A stretch of 64,000 nt of DNA, taken from NCBI GenBank assembly GCA_023333565.1, contig JAJKFH010003075.1:310001-374000 (forward strand), given 5' to 3'. The notes under the pieces are model-generated. The model made no database searches, was not told the DNA's origin, and was given only the letters and a program-made list of their open reading frames with translations. Below, in pieces: positions 34,022 through 45,100 of this stretch; position 1 is the stretch's first letter, and each line of letters starts with the position of its first letter. Made by a program: the position numbers and the translations under genes. Source of the stretch: Puffinus mauretanicus (lineage: Eukaryota; Chordata; Aves; Procellariiformes; Procellariidae).

Positions 34022-36748
34022 GGGCTAAGTACTGGCAGTGGTTAGGCGTAGCTACTGATTTGTGAAGCTGGGTAATACCTGCTTAATGTCAGGTGTGGTC
34101 AAAATTCAGCCTCTAGGATTTCCAGTGCTTTCTCAACAAACTGCTTCTGCCTGTAACAATGCTTACGCCATTAAAAAAGTTTGTAAGTAGTATCTAAGGG
34201 GCATTGTCAGAATTGTAGCCTTGCATTACAAGCTCTAGAAACAGAGACAAGACCCTACAAAAGCTATAAACTCCATGCAGGTAGACAACTCTCATGAAAG
34301 CAATTTAAAAAACCTGGTTAAGATGCTTCATGTGAGCCCAGAAGTGCTGTCACTGCGGCTGCAGCTCTGCAGGCCGGAGTTCATCAGCTTTGTAGATGAG
34401 GCAGTGAACATGCATCCTAGTGAGCCGATTTTGGAAAACGGGAAGGTATAATTAAAAGCCGCCTTTTTCCAAGCCTAGGTGACTTTGGTTTATGATGTCT
34501 TTTTTATCCCTGTAATAGCAATTTCTTACTGGTTTAACTCTCTTTATGTTCTACCTAAACCTGTGTGTGTTTCAAAAATTATGTAGCATGTACTAAACCC
34601 AGCTTCTTGGTGAGCAGCATGACTTAGGGATGTCAGGGATTAACCCTCATTCTTAGAGCACAGGGTTGCTTTGCTGGAAAAATCCCAGGGAAGTATTCAA
34701 GGCTTCAGAATTTTTCCCAGCCTGTCCTGGGCTGAACCAGAAACTTCCCAATTTTTTCAAAATGGGGCATCCTAGTGTTGATCGCTAGTTTGGATAAGGT
34801 AGAAGAGGGACTGCAGATGACTGCAAAGTTACTTATTCTTTTAGAAATTAAATTGTTCAGCTGCTGCCAAGGGAAAAAGAAATTAAAATATAACAGTGAA
34901 ATTTCTAAGCCTGTACATACTGTTTTCTCCATTAATTCCTGGAAGGTAACTTGATTTCTTCAGAATAATTCATCAGCTAATTCTGAACAACCCTACAGGC
35001 GTTAGACAAAACCTACATCCTGTGCTGAATCCTTGGATGATTAACTGGCTCCACGGGACTTGAATTTGTGTATCTTCTGCTCCCAGAGAACAACTGAAAT
35101 TCACTTAAAGGCTAATGCCTAAAGCCTAGAAATCCCATGATTTCTCATCTTGTCACTGCTCCACAGAAGCTTCAAAAGGGCAAAGGAGCCCTCGGGGGCT
35201 CAGAAGCTTGACAAAGTTACCCAAACCAGCCAGTGGAGATATGGAGGTCCATTGGCTTTGAGGGAGCAAAGGCCCCCATGCTTAGTGTGATTTTTCCTCT
35301 GATCTACGCCATCTGCTCAGGCTTGAGCTGCGAGAATCTCACGAGGGTTGAAATGTCCACGTGCATGAAGAAGACATAAAGCATTATGGAGCCTTCTTGA
35401 AGTCTGCAGCTTGTGTCATCGCACTTACGATGTTCCTGGTTTTGATTCCAAAGTCAGAAAATCCTCTGTAGGCTTCTTGAGTTTGCTAGTTACCTCTGAA
35501 AATGAATATCACTCACGTGATTGCAAACAATGAAGGTGACTGAAAAAAAAAATTTTGTTCCAGACGACTGTAATTCCTTTAAGAGCTTTAAGTTTTTTAA
35601 TTGACCACAATATTTGAACTTTACTCTCACCTTCAGGGACTCCTGCGTGTTTTGACTACTGTTCAGTCATTCTCTAGAGAGAGGGTATCTTCATCTGCAG
35701 AGTGCTGCCTTCCAGGGATGCTTGAAGTGATGCTTCAGATCAAAAACTGTTTGATGAAATCATCAGTGTCGTGATGATATCTTGTACCATGACATTGAGA
35801 ACGATGTATCATGCATTTCTCTCTTTGCAGGTTTCGCACAGCACTAAATTCAAGGGCTTGTGGTTTCTGGGCTTGTGACATACTCTATTGCTAAACTTAA
35901 TTACTTTTTCAGTCCACTTTCAAGTACTGCCTGGAAAGACAATGCATTTGAGGAACTTCAATACATAAGGACGACGTTTGTTCAGAGTGTTTCCTAACCA
36001 GCATCGTACTATTCCTAGAGGCCACAGGGTATCCCATAACAGAACTACATTGCTTAATCAATTTCTAAACAGCAGCAACAATTGTGATTCTGACCTTAAG
36101 CAGGCAGGGGTTTTATTGGAGTACACTCCTCTTTCTGTGCAGGCGGGGGTGACTCAGGTGCTCACTTGGCAGTGGAGGTTAAGTCCTGCCTCTCACCTTT
36201 GGTGCCACCACCAGCAGCTCCCCTGTGACAAGGGCTGCAGGTGCTGACGATTGCTGAAAAGGGATCTTGTTTCTGAGAGGCAGATTTTTTTTAGCTACTG
36301 CCTTTCTTTACTACCTGTACTTTTATTATGCAGTTCCCGTGAAGAGAAGTGATTGTGCTGGGTACCCTCTGACTAAAGGTTAAAGAAGTAGTAATTAGTC
36401 CAAAAAAGATAGATTGCTGAGATTTATGGAAGGTTACATTAGTGTTTCCTTGTTTTTATAAGCAGAGCTTGCTGCGGAGACCAAATCGTGATATGCTGGC
36501 AAGTAAGACCTTCACAGCAAACTGTATTGATGTAAATCTTTTCCCAATCTACAGCAATATTTGGGACTAAAACCTTGGAGCAAGACAGAAGGAGTAAGGC
36601 AAGCTAATAGGGATGCTGACACTATACCAGTGAGAAACAGCAATTTCATCTGTACCTGATGCTATCAGTTGTAGATCAGAGTGAGATGACTATAATAAGT
36701 ACGGAAGAGGAAAGGCTATTTCTGTCAGCAAAGGCTCAGGCCAAGTAG

Positions 36749-36868
36749 GACATAAAATCATAGAATAGAACCATAGAATAGTTTGGATTGGAAGGGACCT
36801 TTAAAGGTCATCTAGTCCAACCCCTCTGCCGTGTGTGGGCCCTGCCATGCTGACCTGCAACGAGGGGT
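36749..36868 (-). mobile_element. CR1 LINE 3'-tail fragment, minus strand
   Basis: Read on the minus strand, this ends in the CR1 3'UTR and tail. On the + strand it begins with two 'catagaat' tail units, then 'ggaagggacctttaaagg' and 'tcatctagtccaacccc', the reverse complement of the CR1 terminus. Only about 120 bp is retained. Confidence 0.92.
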
Positions 36869-39613
36869 GGAAAGAGAAAACTTGCAAAACAGTTTTGGGA
36901 AGGCCTGATTTATAGACTTTTCCTGCAATTTCGATTTTTTTTTTATGCTGGAAATCTTGCCTATTGGATTAGCCTGAGATCAACTGGACCCCAGTTAAAC
37001 AAAACCATCTAAAATAAACACTGTAATGATTTGCTGCAGTAGAATTACTGCAGGAGGTCCTCCTCCTTGCTCAGACAGAAATCAAAAGATATTGCTGATG
37101 TTTGTTATTGCTAAAGCCAGAGCAGCTAATGGCTGTTTTTGCTGCTAGACCATTGCAAAATAAATAGTGTGTTGAGTTTCCAGAAAGGGCTACTTTGGGG
37201 AAAGCTCCAAAGAAGCACACCCTCAAGCATTCCTTTTGTAGGTTTCTTTTTTTTTTGTCTACTTTACATATTTATTTTCCCAATGATCACATTGATTAAT
37301 ACATAAAGTTATCATTTTTAGTAGTTACGCAAATCACTCCTGCAAACTTGCATCAACAGCCATTCCCATATTACCATGGTTACATCCTTATCACAGCTTA
37401 ACCTTGCATTTCATTACTAACCCAATCCAATTCCAGCGTAACTTCCAGTTTGAGAAAAAGCCCCAAACAAATAAGTTTTATTATCGTTTTCAAGGATCAA
37501 ACGAGGTCACTGTGGTCTTTTCAGGAAATGGGCTAATGTTTGCATAGCAATAATGCAATTCATTTATGGCAGGCAGACTTTTTCGACCCGTGTTTTCCTC
37601 CTTCCCTTCTGCAAAGCTGAAGCACCTTTGTAGGATTAACCCGTTTGGACTGCTGCTGCCTTTCTGAACATACAGTGGTTCCTAAATTCAGAAAAGGCCA
37701 TGAAGATCATTTGGCCTGGCTTTAGCAGAAGAGTGCACCCAAGCTGGGGATACTTGTAAGGTACCCAGGCTGCAGGCTTTTGCACTGACTGCTGCCAGCC
37801 GGCGGTATGGGCATATTTCCTGCTCCACCAGTAACCGACCTGCCTCTATACGCTCAGTGCTGGTACAGGAACCTTCACTGAGTGCGGAGCACTTAGCATC
37901 CACTTTTGCCGACCTGGATAAGAGCACAGGTCCAGATCTATCGTGCTACCACCAATTTGCACCTATCTGATGGAAGGAAAGAGTGCATGAGACCTCACAG
38001 GCACTCATCACACCAGTGGTCCATTCACCAGCAAAGCCAGCAGGTCCCTGCCCTGAGCCTGGTTCGGGCTGGAGCTGCGGGCCAGGGAAGCCTTCTCCTG
38101 CTCACTCCTAGTGCCTGCGCCGAGCCAGCAAGAAATGGGAAACAATGGGTAATAGAGGAAGTATTTTCCCAAATAAACCCAAATAAATAAACCGCCTCTG
38201 TGCATATAGAATATCACATGGCAGTGAGGGTTTGCTACACGGCAGGGCTGAATTTGTCACTCTGTGCAAGAAGATGCTTGCTGGGGAAGGGGCTAGTGGG
38301 ACTCCTTGGGGGGGTGCGGAGGTGACACTTCTGGAGAAGAAATCTTCTTGGAAAAAAGTGCCGATGCTGTATCACCTTGCTGCCATAGTACAATTAAAAG
38401 CCATTAATTTTCCCGCAGTTGGTTGTGTAATTGCACTGCAGGGCCTTTTGAATACTCCATTTAAATTAGTCTGCAATTGAGAATAATGAAGGTTAAAAAC
38501 CTCTTACATGATTTTATGATCAAATTAGTTCCTTTGACCCAGAAAGCAGCTGTGGTGGCAACAAGCTCTGCATCAGGAACAAGACCGTAGGTTCGAGGTG
38601 TTATTCAGAGCTAGCTTTAGAAAGGTACCTCCATGCAAAGTGACTGGATTTCAAAATCAAAAGGCTCTGGCACTCGGGAGAGGGGCCAGGCAGCAGCCTG
38701 GGGGCAAGGGGAAGGGCAGCACCGGCAGGGCTGAGGAAGAGCTGCGAACAGAACGGGGAACAAGGCAGCTCTGCTAAGAGTTACGATATCAAAATTACGT
38801 GGTCCCATGAGGTGAAAGCCATCGGATGCTGGGGGGGGGATGCAGGGGGACACGCTGTGTATCCCGCCCTGCTCTTACTCGTCTTGAATGTCTGTTCAAG
38901 ACTAATACCGGGGAGGGCTTGGGCTAAGCCAAGGCAGCATTCTTCTATTTTCACTCTAATTTGTAGCTAGGAAGAGTGTAATTAAGGCTTTCCCTTATCT
39001 GTAGGGCCTCGGGGACTCTGCTTTTATCCCCTCAGGCTGTTGTTTTGAAGCTGCCGTTAGCTTCAGGACTTCAGCTAACTTCTGCCCTGCCTGTCCAGCC
39101 CACAGCTGGCTTTGGACTGGCTGGCCTCTGGGAGTTCAACTTGTCCCTCTTCAGCCTGAGCATCGAGGAGGAGCTGGTAAGATTTTTTTTCTTTCGGTCC
39201 TGATTGGAAGGGGTCTGGGTGCTGCAAAGGGCTGCTACAGACAGGGCTGTGTGTCCCAGCCTTGCTGTGCCCCTTACCTGCCTGGCCAGGGAGAGTCCTT
39301 CCCTCTGGCACAGAGCATGCCCCCCTCTGGCACAGTGGATGCAGAAGGATTTGAACTGCAAAGCGCGTAGCATCACTCTGGTCTTCACGCTTTCAGGGTG
39401 GCTAAGAAGTTGGTGGGTGTAGGAAAGAGTGATCTGAGGGTTCCTGGCTGCTCTGGGCAGTGGAGCAGCTCTGGGCGAGGCTGAGGCAGCCTCACCACGG
39501 TTGCCTGTTCCAACAGTGAACAAGGCTCTGGGACTTACGTGACTGCCAGTTTGTGTATCAGCATTCTTGATGATGACTTTCTGCTGTGCAGTCCCAATGC
39601 TCCCAAGGCTCTG

Positions 39614-39877
39614 TCACACACAGCGTGCCCCTGGGCTGCTCACACATGGCTGCCACCAGCTGCGCAGTCCCATTAGTCCTAAGATGCAGGCCTGAATGAT
39701 TTTCAAGCTTTCCCCTGGCTCTGCTCCAGCAAACTTGCAGACTTTCTCAGACTCCCTTTCCTCGTTCTGCCTTGCCTGAGCCTCCCTCTGCTCCTCGAGA
39801 GCCCTCTCCTCCATGGCTGCAGCCATCTGCAGCCTTTCCGGGTCTCTGTGCTTCATCAGTTCCCATCTGGAGCTCAT
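39614..39877 (-). other. Unassigned charged minus-strand ORF (87 codons)
   Basis: The frame contains a Glu/Arg/Gln-rich stretch (ERLQMAAAMEERALEEQ and on) that could form a coiled coil. The frame is open only about 11 codons upstream of the Met, to a TGA. No domain was recognised, no splice partners were found, and the composition is compatible with a chance ORF or a relic. Confidence 0.12.
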
Positions 39878-41270
39878 CTTGGTGCTCTCACATCTCGCTG
39901 ATGTGCAGCCTCATCTGCGCTCCAGAAGGAGAGAGGGACTGCGCTTCCCCTGGAATCCTGCTCCAAAACCCCCCTGGGTGACCGTGAAGACTTCACAGCA
40001 GCTCTAAATCCACTCTGACCTTTCCTCCTCTCCCCCAAATTGTGTCACCATTTTCACACTGAGCCCCCACGTTCAGCTTGGGGGGGCTCCCTAGAGCAAA
40101 GTCTCCTGGGCTGAAACCTAACACCAGGCAAGCTGCGTAAGCTGAAACCCTTGGTTTGCTTTAGCTGATGGAACAGCCTTTCTTCGATCTCCCTTATGTT
40201 CAAACTCCTGATGAGAATCAGGCATGCCATGGGGCCAGGATGTGGCAGGGAAGATTACTAGTAGGACTCACAGAGACGTCAACTCCTGCAGAGAGCGATT
40301 AGCAACTCAACGTATACCCGTGGCTCCCGAGAGCCTTCAGGAAGCTGATTAGGGCACTGGAGACATTTATTTATGGTAAGAGACAAAAATCTGTAGTTGC
40401 AGCTGATGAGGAGATGCACAGCTACCTGCCCAGCCTGGCTGGGAGCAGGGGAGATCAGAGCAGCGGCAGTATCTGAGTGCATGGGCAGGGGATGGGAACA
40501 ACATTTTTCAGACTACTGTTTATTTCTGATGGGGAGTCACCTCTAGCTCTAGGAGTTGTATTAGGGTGACACCATTGTGCTTGATATAAAGAGCTAAAAG
40601 AACCCCCTCTGAGCATGGAAATAAGCATGAGGGAACTGAGCAGAGTGGTGGAGGTGGCAGCAGCAGCCAGGGAGTCGTCTGCCCAAGAGGTGCTGCAAGG
40701 CCACCGACATGGCTGGACAAAGCCCTGGGGGAAAAGACAGGTTCACCATTGCTCTCGGACACAGCTCCATCACACCAGGCACGGGCAGAGGAGGGCCAGA
40801 CGCCGTTGTTTCTGTGGTGTTAGCAGTGTGTGCAGATGTGTGAGGCAGGTACCTCTGATTGCTGCAGGGGATCAAGGCAAGACATTGCTGCTGTGCGTAG
40901 CGCAGTGTGAGACAGCCTGAATAATGGGCTGTGCTCCGAGTCATGGACCACTCACCCTGTCCTCTGGCAGTCTGCATGGCAGCAAAACACTTAGAGAAAG
41001 GCCACACTGACTACCCTCCCTTCTACTCAGGGGTTGGACACCCAGTGCTCTTACCACTAGAGCAGGAAATATTCCCGTGGGGGACAAGCACCACCCCGTG
41101 AGCCGTCCGTAGCAGAGAGGCTGCGGGCCGCAATGAGACCACAGCTGCTCATCCCTGCCGTCACTGTAATACTCGGTGGTTAAGAATGAATTTTCCAGCT
41201 CCATTAGGAATAACGGAGCAGCCCAACTCTCTTCAATGAAGAGTTTGATTTTCAAGGGCCTGTCACGCAG

Positions 41271-41329
41271 CGGCACGGCACGGCACGGCACGGCACGGCA
41301 CGGCACGGCACGGCACGGCACGGCACGGC
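41271..41329. repeat. (CGGCA)n microsatellite, 11.8 copies
   Basis: Eleven perfect CGGCA units plus CGGC lie at the upstream edge of the VASH2 CpG island, followed by short GGGTC units. Every unit carries one CpG. Confidence 0.97.
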
Positions 41330-41728
41330 GGGTCGGGTCGGGAGCCGCAGCCCCTCGCCGGCCAGTTGCGGGAGAAGGGGCTCAGACTGCGCCGCCTGGC
41401 TCCGGTGACCCGGGCCGCCCGGCAGGGGGCGCCTCTAGCCAGCGCCTCAGCCAGTCATGGCTCGTCCCGCCCTCCGCGCCCCGCCCCTCTTTGTTGCGGC
41501 CGCCAATAGGAGCGCGCCGAGGGCGGGCGGGCGGCCGGTAGCGTGGTAACGCGGCGGCATGGAGCGCGGCGCGGGGCGCGCCCCCAGCGCGGCTGGGGCC
41601 GGGGCGAGCGGGGCCGGGCCGGGGCGCCCGGGACGAGCGAGCTGCCGTGCTGCGGGGCGGGCGGGTGCCCGCCGCTAGGGAGGGGGCCGTCCCGGCGCTC
41701 AGCCTTCTCTTCCGCACGCACGTAATAG

Positions 41729-41775
41729 ACACACACACATTTTTTTTTTTTTTATATATATATACATACATACAG
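41729..41775. repeat. Low-complexity block (AC)n-T14-(AT)n-(ACAT)n inside the CpG island
   Basis: AC repeats, 14 T, then alternating AT and CATA units end in TACAG at 41771-41775. The block is sharply different from the GC-rich DNA on both sides. It can be read as a TATA-bearing promoter element or as a splice acceptor with polypyrimidine tract. Confidence 0.9.
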
Positions 41776-41844
41776 GGCCCGGGCGGCGGCGAGGCCGCGG
41801 GGCACCTCCCGGCAGTGGTCCCCGCGGCGCGCCCGGGCTCGGGC

Positions 41845-41862
41845 ATGGCCGCGGGGCCATGA
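41845..41862 (+). other. Five-codon uORF overlapping the VASH2 start
   Basis: ATG at 41845 with G at -3 and G at +4 opens M-A-A-G-P and stops at TGA 41860-41862, sharing two bases with the VASH2 ATG at 41859 (ATGA). If the mRNA includes this region, ribosomes that translate the uORF would end exactly on the main start codon. The sequence is clear; its presence in mRNA is inferred. Confidence 0.6.
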
Positions 41863-42152
41863 CGGGCGCGGCGGCGGGCAGCGGCGGCCCCGGGAGCACC
41901 CGCCGTGCGGCGGTCGGCAAGGCGGGGGGCCGGTCGCGGAGCGCCCAGCCGCGGGCGGCGGGCGGCGGCGGGAGCGGCGGCGGCTCGGAGGAGGAGGAGC
42001 AGCGGGACGGCGGGTCGCTCTTCCTGGTGAACAAGAGCGGCTTCCCCATGGACGGGCAGACCTGGGAGCGGATGTGGGGGCACGTGGAGCGGGTGCACCC
42101 CGACGGCGGTGCCGTGGCGGCGGCCATCCGGAGCGCCGCCCGCCTGGCTCGG
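41859..42152 (+). CDS. VASH2: VASH2 coding exon 1
   Basis: Ninety-eight codons start MTGAAAGSGG, run through a Gly/Arg/Ser-rich disordered tail with SEEEE, then VNKSGFPMDGQTWERMW and end in RLAR. The donor is CGG|GTAAGG, phase 0. The N-terminal tail is about 6 residues longer than in human. Confidence 0.94.
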
Positions 42153-45100
42153 GTAAGGCGAAGCCCCCGTCCGCCCCTTAAAAAAGGAGAGGGTGCCGCA
42201 AAGCCCAAAGCCAGGCATCCCGCGGCTGCCGAGTTCTGTGGGCGCCGAGGGGATGGGGGGGACACTGGGAGAGCTGGGCAGGAGGGCGTCACGCCTGAGC
42301 CCTGAGGATGCTCCCGGCCCCTGCGAGGGGCAGCAAGGGGAAAGCTGGAGCGTCTGCTGTTTGAAAATACACAGAGCGGGTATGGGGCGTGTGCCGCGGG
42401 ATGCTTAGGAGCTGGAGTTGGTGTCTTGGGAAACAAGTAGAAAGAAAATTGTTGTTTTATCTTGGGGAGGAAAAAGCGGAAAACAAGAATTAAAAGAAGT
42501 CTTCAGGGACTGAATGAAGAGCTTTGTGCAATGTAAAGCACATTGTGCTCAGCTCTTTGGAACACAGGCATTTCCTAAAACGCAGCCTTGCTCCTGAAAT
42601 GTAATAAGGGATTAAAAACTCAGACATTTCATTTCCAGTACATGAAAAAATTCCAAACGCTTTTGTCTTGTACGTTCCTCGGTACCAGCGCTTAACAGCT
42701 CTGCCTGACCCAGGTCTTTTCCCTCCAGCCAGGAAATAAAATGTGGTTGTCTGCTGACGTTCCAAGGCTGCTCGCCACCGCGCTGCATTACTGATCACAA
42801 TGTCTTTAACGCTGTCGGCTTTTAACGCTGTCGGCTTTGGCCAGCTTTGAGCTTGATTCGCTCCTCCCACCAAGCAGCATTAATGTGAGCTGACCGCTGA
42901 AGCCGGTGTTGATTCGTACCCCTCACCCCAGGGTGAGACGGTTGGGCTGGCGTTGTCACAGTCCTGGTTGTCAGCAATATGTATGCTTGTTCTTTATGTG
43001 GGGTAGAGAGGAAAAATTCTGTGCACGGAGAAGTTGGAAGGCTGTCTTGCAAAGGCACTTCTCAAATAAGATGCAGGCTGAAAAGGCCTTTCATCTCCTG
43101 CAATGTTTAATTCAGCATAAGTGCAAAAGGGGCAATCTCTTTCTCTCCATTCCCCTGCTTCCCTCATGCTGGCACCAGCCTTTGTGTGGATGGGGGAGCA
43201 GATCCAGCCAAAGAATAATCTGGTTACGCTGGGTTTGTTTGCGGTTCCTTGGTATGGTTCATCTCATACTTGCACAAGCGCTAGAGGTAGAAATGAAGGG
43301 GCAGGGACAGGGAGAGGGCAGAACTTCTCATTTCAGCAGCATGACCAGCTTACACTAGTCTTAACGGCCTGCAGGTCTGTTTGGTGTTAAGAGGCGGCAA
43401 AGCACGTCTTGGACTTGATTTCCTTCTCTTACTTCCCAGCTCCAAAGCATGTAACTTTTACTGGTGATACCCATACTGACTGACAAAGCATCTGGTGAGA
43501 GACATGCCAGTGGCTCTGATGTGCCGGAGCACCCCGGAGAGCATCACCCATGGCTTCTTCCTCAGTGCTGAAGCACGAGGCTGACTCGGTGTGGTATGTG
43601 CTGAAGCTGAGTAGGAGGAAAAAATGTTTTGAAATCTGCTTGGCTGAATAATTTGATGTTAGTTACTAGTTGCTTATCAGTGGAGGGTGCTGTAAGAGTT
43701 GTACTGCGTTCCTCCAGCACTGTCCGGCAGCAAACTCCCTGTTGCAGTGATTAACTTCTTCAAGGGCAGAAGGGCCTAGTGTCCCCTGTGACTAACTAGC
43801 TCTTGCTGGCTAAGCCTGGGACCTCTGGGGTCAGAGGGTAGTTTGAGGACCACCTGGTCCTTATTAAGGCCAACACAGCTCAGGTGAGCAACTGAAGGTT
43901 AGGAGGTTTGTTTGCTACAAAGCGGTAGTGGGTTGCTAAAATTGTGATGGTAATTTCTGGGTCAGAGTAGGAATGTGAGGGGAGAGTTGTTCCTTAAATG
44001 ATGGTACAGCTTTTTTAATTGACTTGTGCTGCTGGATATATGGCACCCTGCAAAAGACCAGGTAGTGCTGATCGGGGGTGACGAGAGAAACTCGTGCCTG
44101 TGAGGAGATGGTTTGTAATCCGCTTGCATTGGTGGTTGGTGGAGGCTGAGCAAGTGGTGTGTGCAACTGCTCCATTTTTGCATTTGATCTGTTCTTAATC
44201 CCTAGTGATTCCCCTCCCCAAGAAGCTCCACTTGATTGCTCTAATCATCTTGGTATTAGTCTCAGCGATCATATACGCAGGGCAGTAAGTAGCTTCTTAC
44301 TGTATTGGCGAGGTTGTCCTTACTGGAACAAATGCAAACTGCAGGGGTGCAGAGCTGCATCTCTCCTGGGAGGAAGAGTACTCACAAAAAGCCGACTTGT
44401 CTGCAATGGGGGGCAATTTTGGAACCTGAGGGGTCCCTTGGTTGCACCCCCCACCTCTGACTTTTGGCTTGAGCTCTGGGAAGGGTGCGGGCTCCCAGTT
44501 TGGAAGGGCTGTGCAACCCTTTACGTGGCCTGTAGTCTTGGAGATACTTGTAGATCTTAATGAATTAAACCTCTCACCAGCTTTGAGGGCTCTAGCCTGC
44601 CAGCTTCATCTGTGCTAAGTAACAGCATACTTGCAGGACGAGCTAGCAGAAAATTACTTTCTGGTCATTAAATGAGACACAGTGGAGTCAGGCAAGACGA
44701 GTTTCACACAGGATGTCTGCAGTGAACTGAGACTACAGCGTTTCCAGCCACAGCTCTGCCACAAGGTCTCGCACTGCAGCGGCTCTGCTGTCTCTGGAGC
44801 TGCCGCTGCTTGGAAATACTGACAGTGGGTCAAGGCCCGTTCATCTGCCTGGTCTCTGAATTTCACTCACTTTATAAATTCATGGTCTGTAGTGCTGTGT
44901 CTCTGTTACCTCTCAGTGTCTCTGGCCTCCTGCTACAAACTCTCGCAGGCTCCTGGCTGCTGTGCTGGGATGTGCACTGGTAGCTGGAGGGCTGCAGCCT
45001 CAGCCGCAGCAACGTCGCGCTTTCCTTCGCTTGTGGTATCCTGCAGCCCTGGCTTCTGCTCTGTGCTGGCTGGGTGCCTGGGGTTGGTGCTTCTGCAGCT

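Larger units (their letters stand above)
32700..41264. other. Intergenic DNA between FLVCR1 and VASH2
   Basis: No exon chain was recognised. It contains an A-rich tract (33999-34021), a minus-strand CR1 fragment (36749-36868) and a charged minus-strand ORF (39614-39877). The DNA becomes more GC-rich beyond about 38.6 kb. Confidence 0.6.
41265..42170. promoter_or_regulatory. VASH2: CpG island and promoter region of VASH2
   Basis: A dense CpG/GC region starts at the (CGGCA)n repeat and runs through coding exon 1, ending just inside intron 1. An AT-rich block (41729-41775) interrupts it about 85-130 bp upstream of the ATG and contains a TATATATA stretch. The transcription start cannot be fixed by eye. 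Confidence 0.75.

Noticed and set aside
41382..42218. 278-codon minus-strand ORF over the VASH2 promoter
   Set aside because: It is a stop-poor CpG-island shadow of low complexity with no domain.
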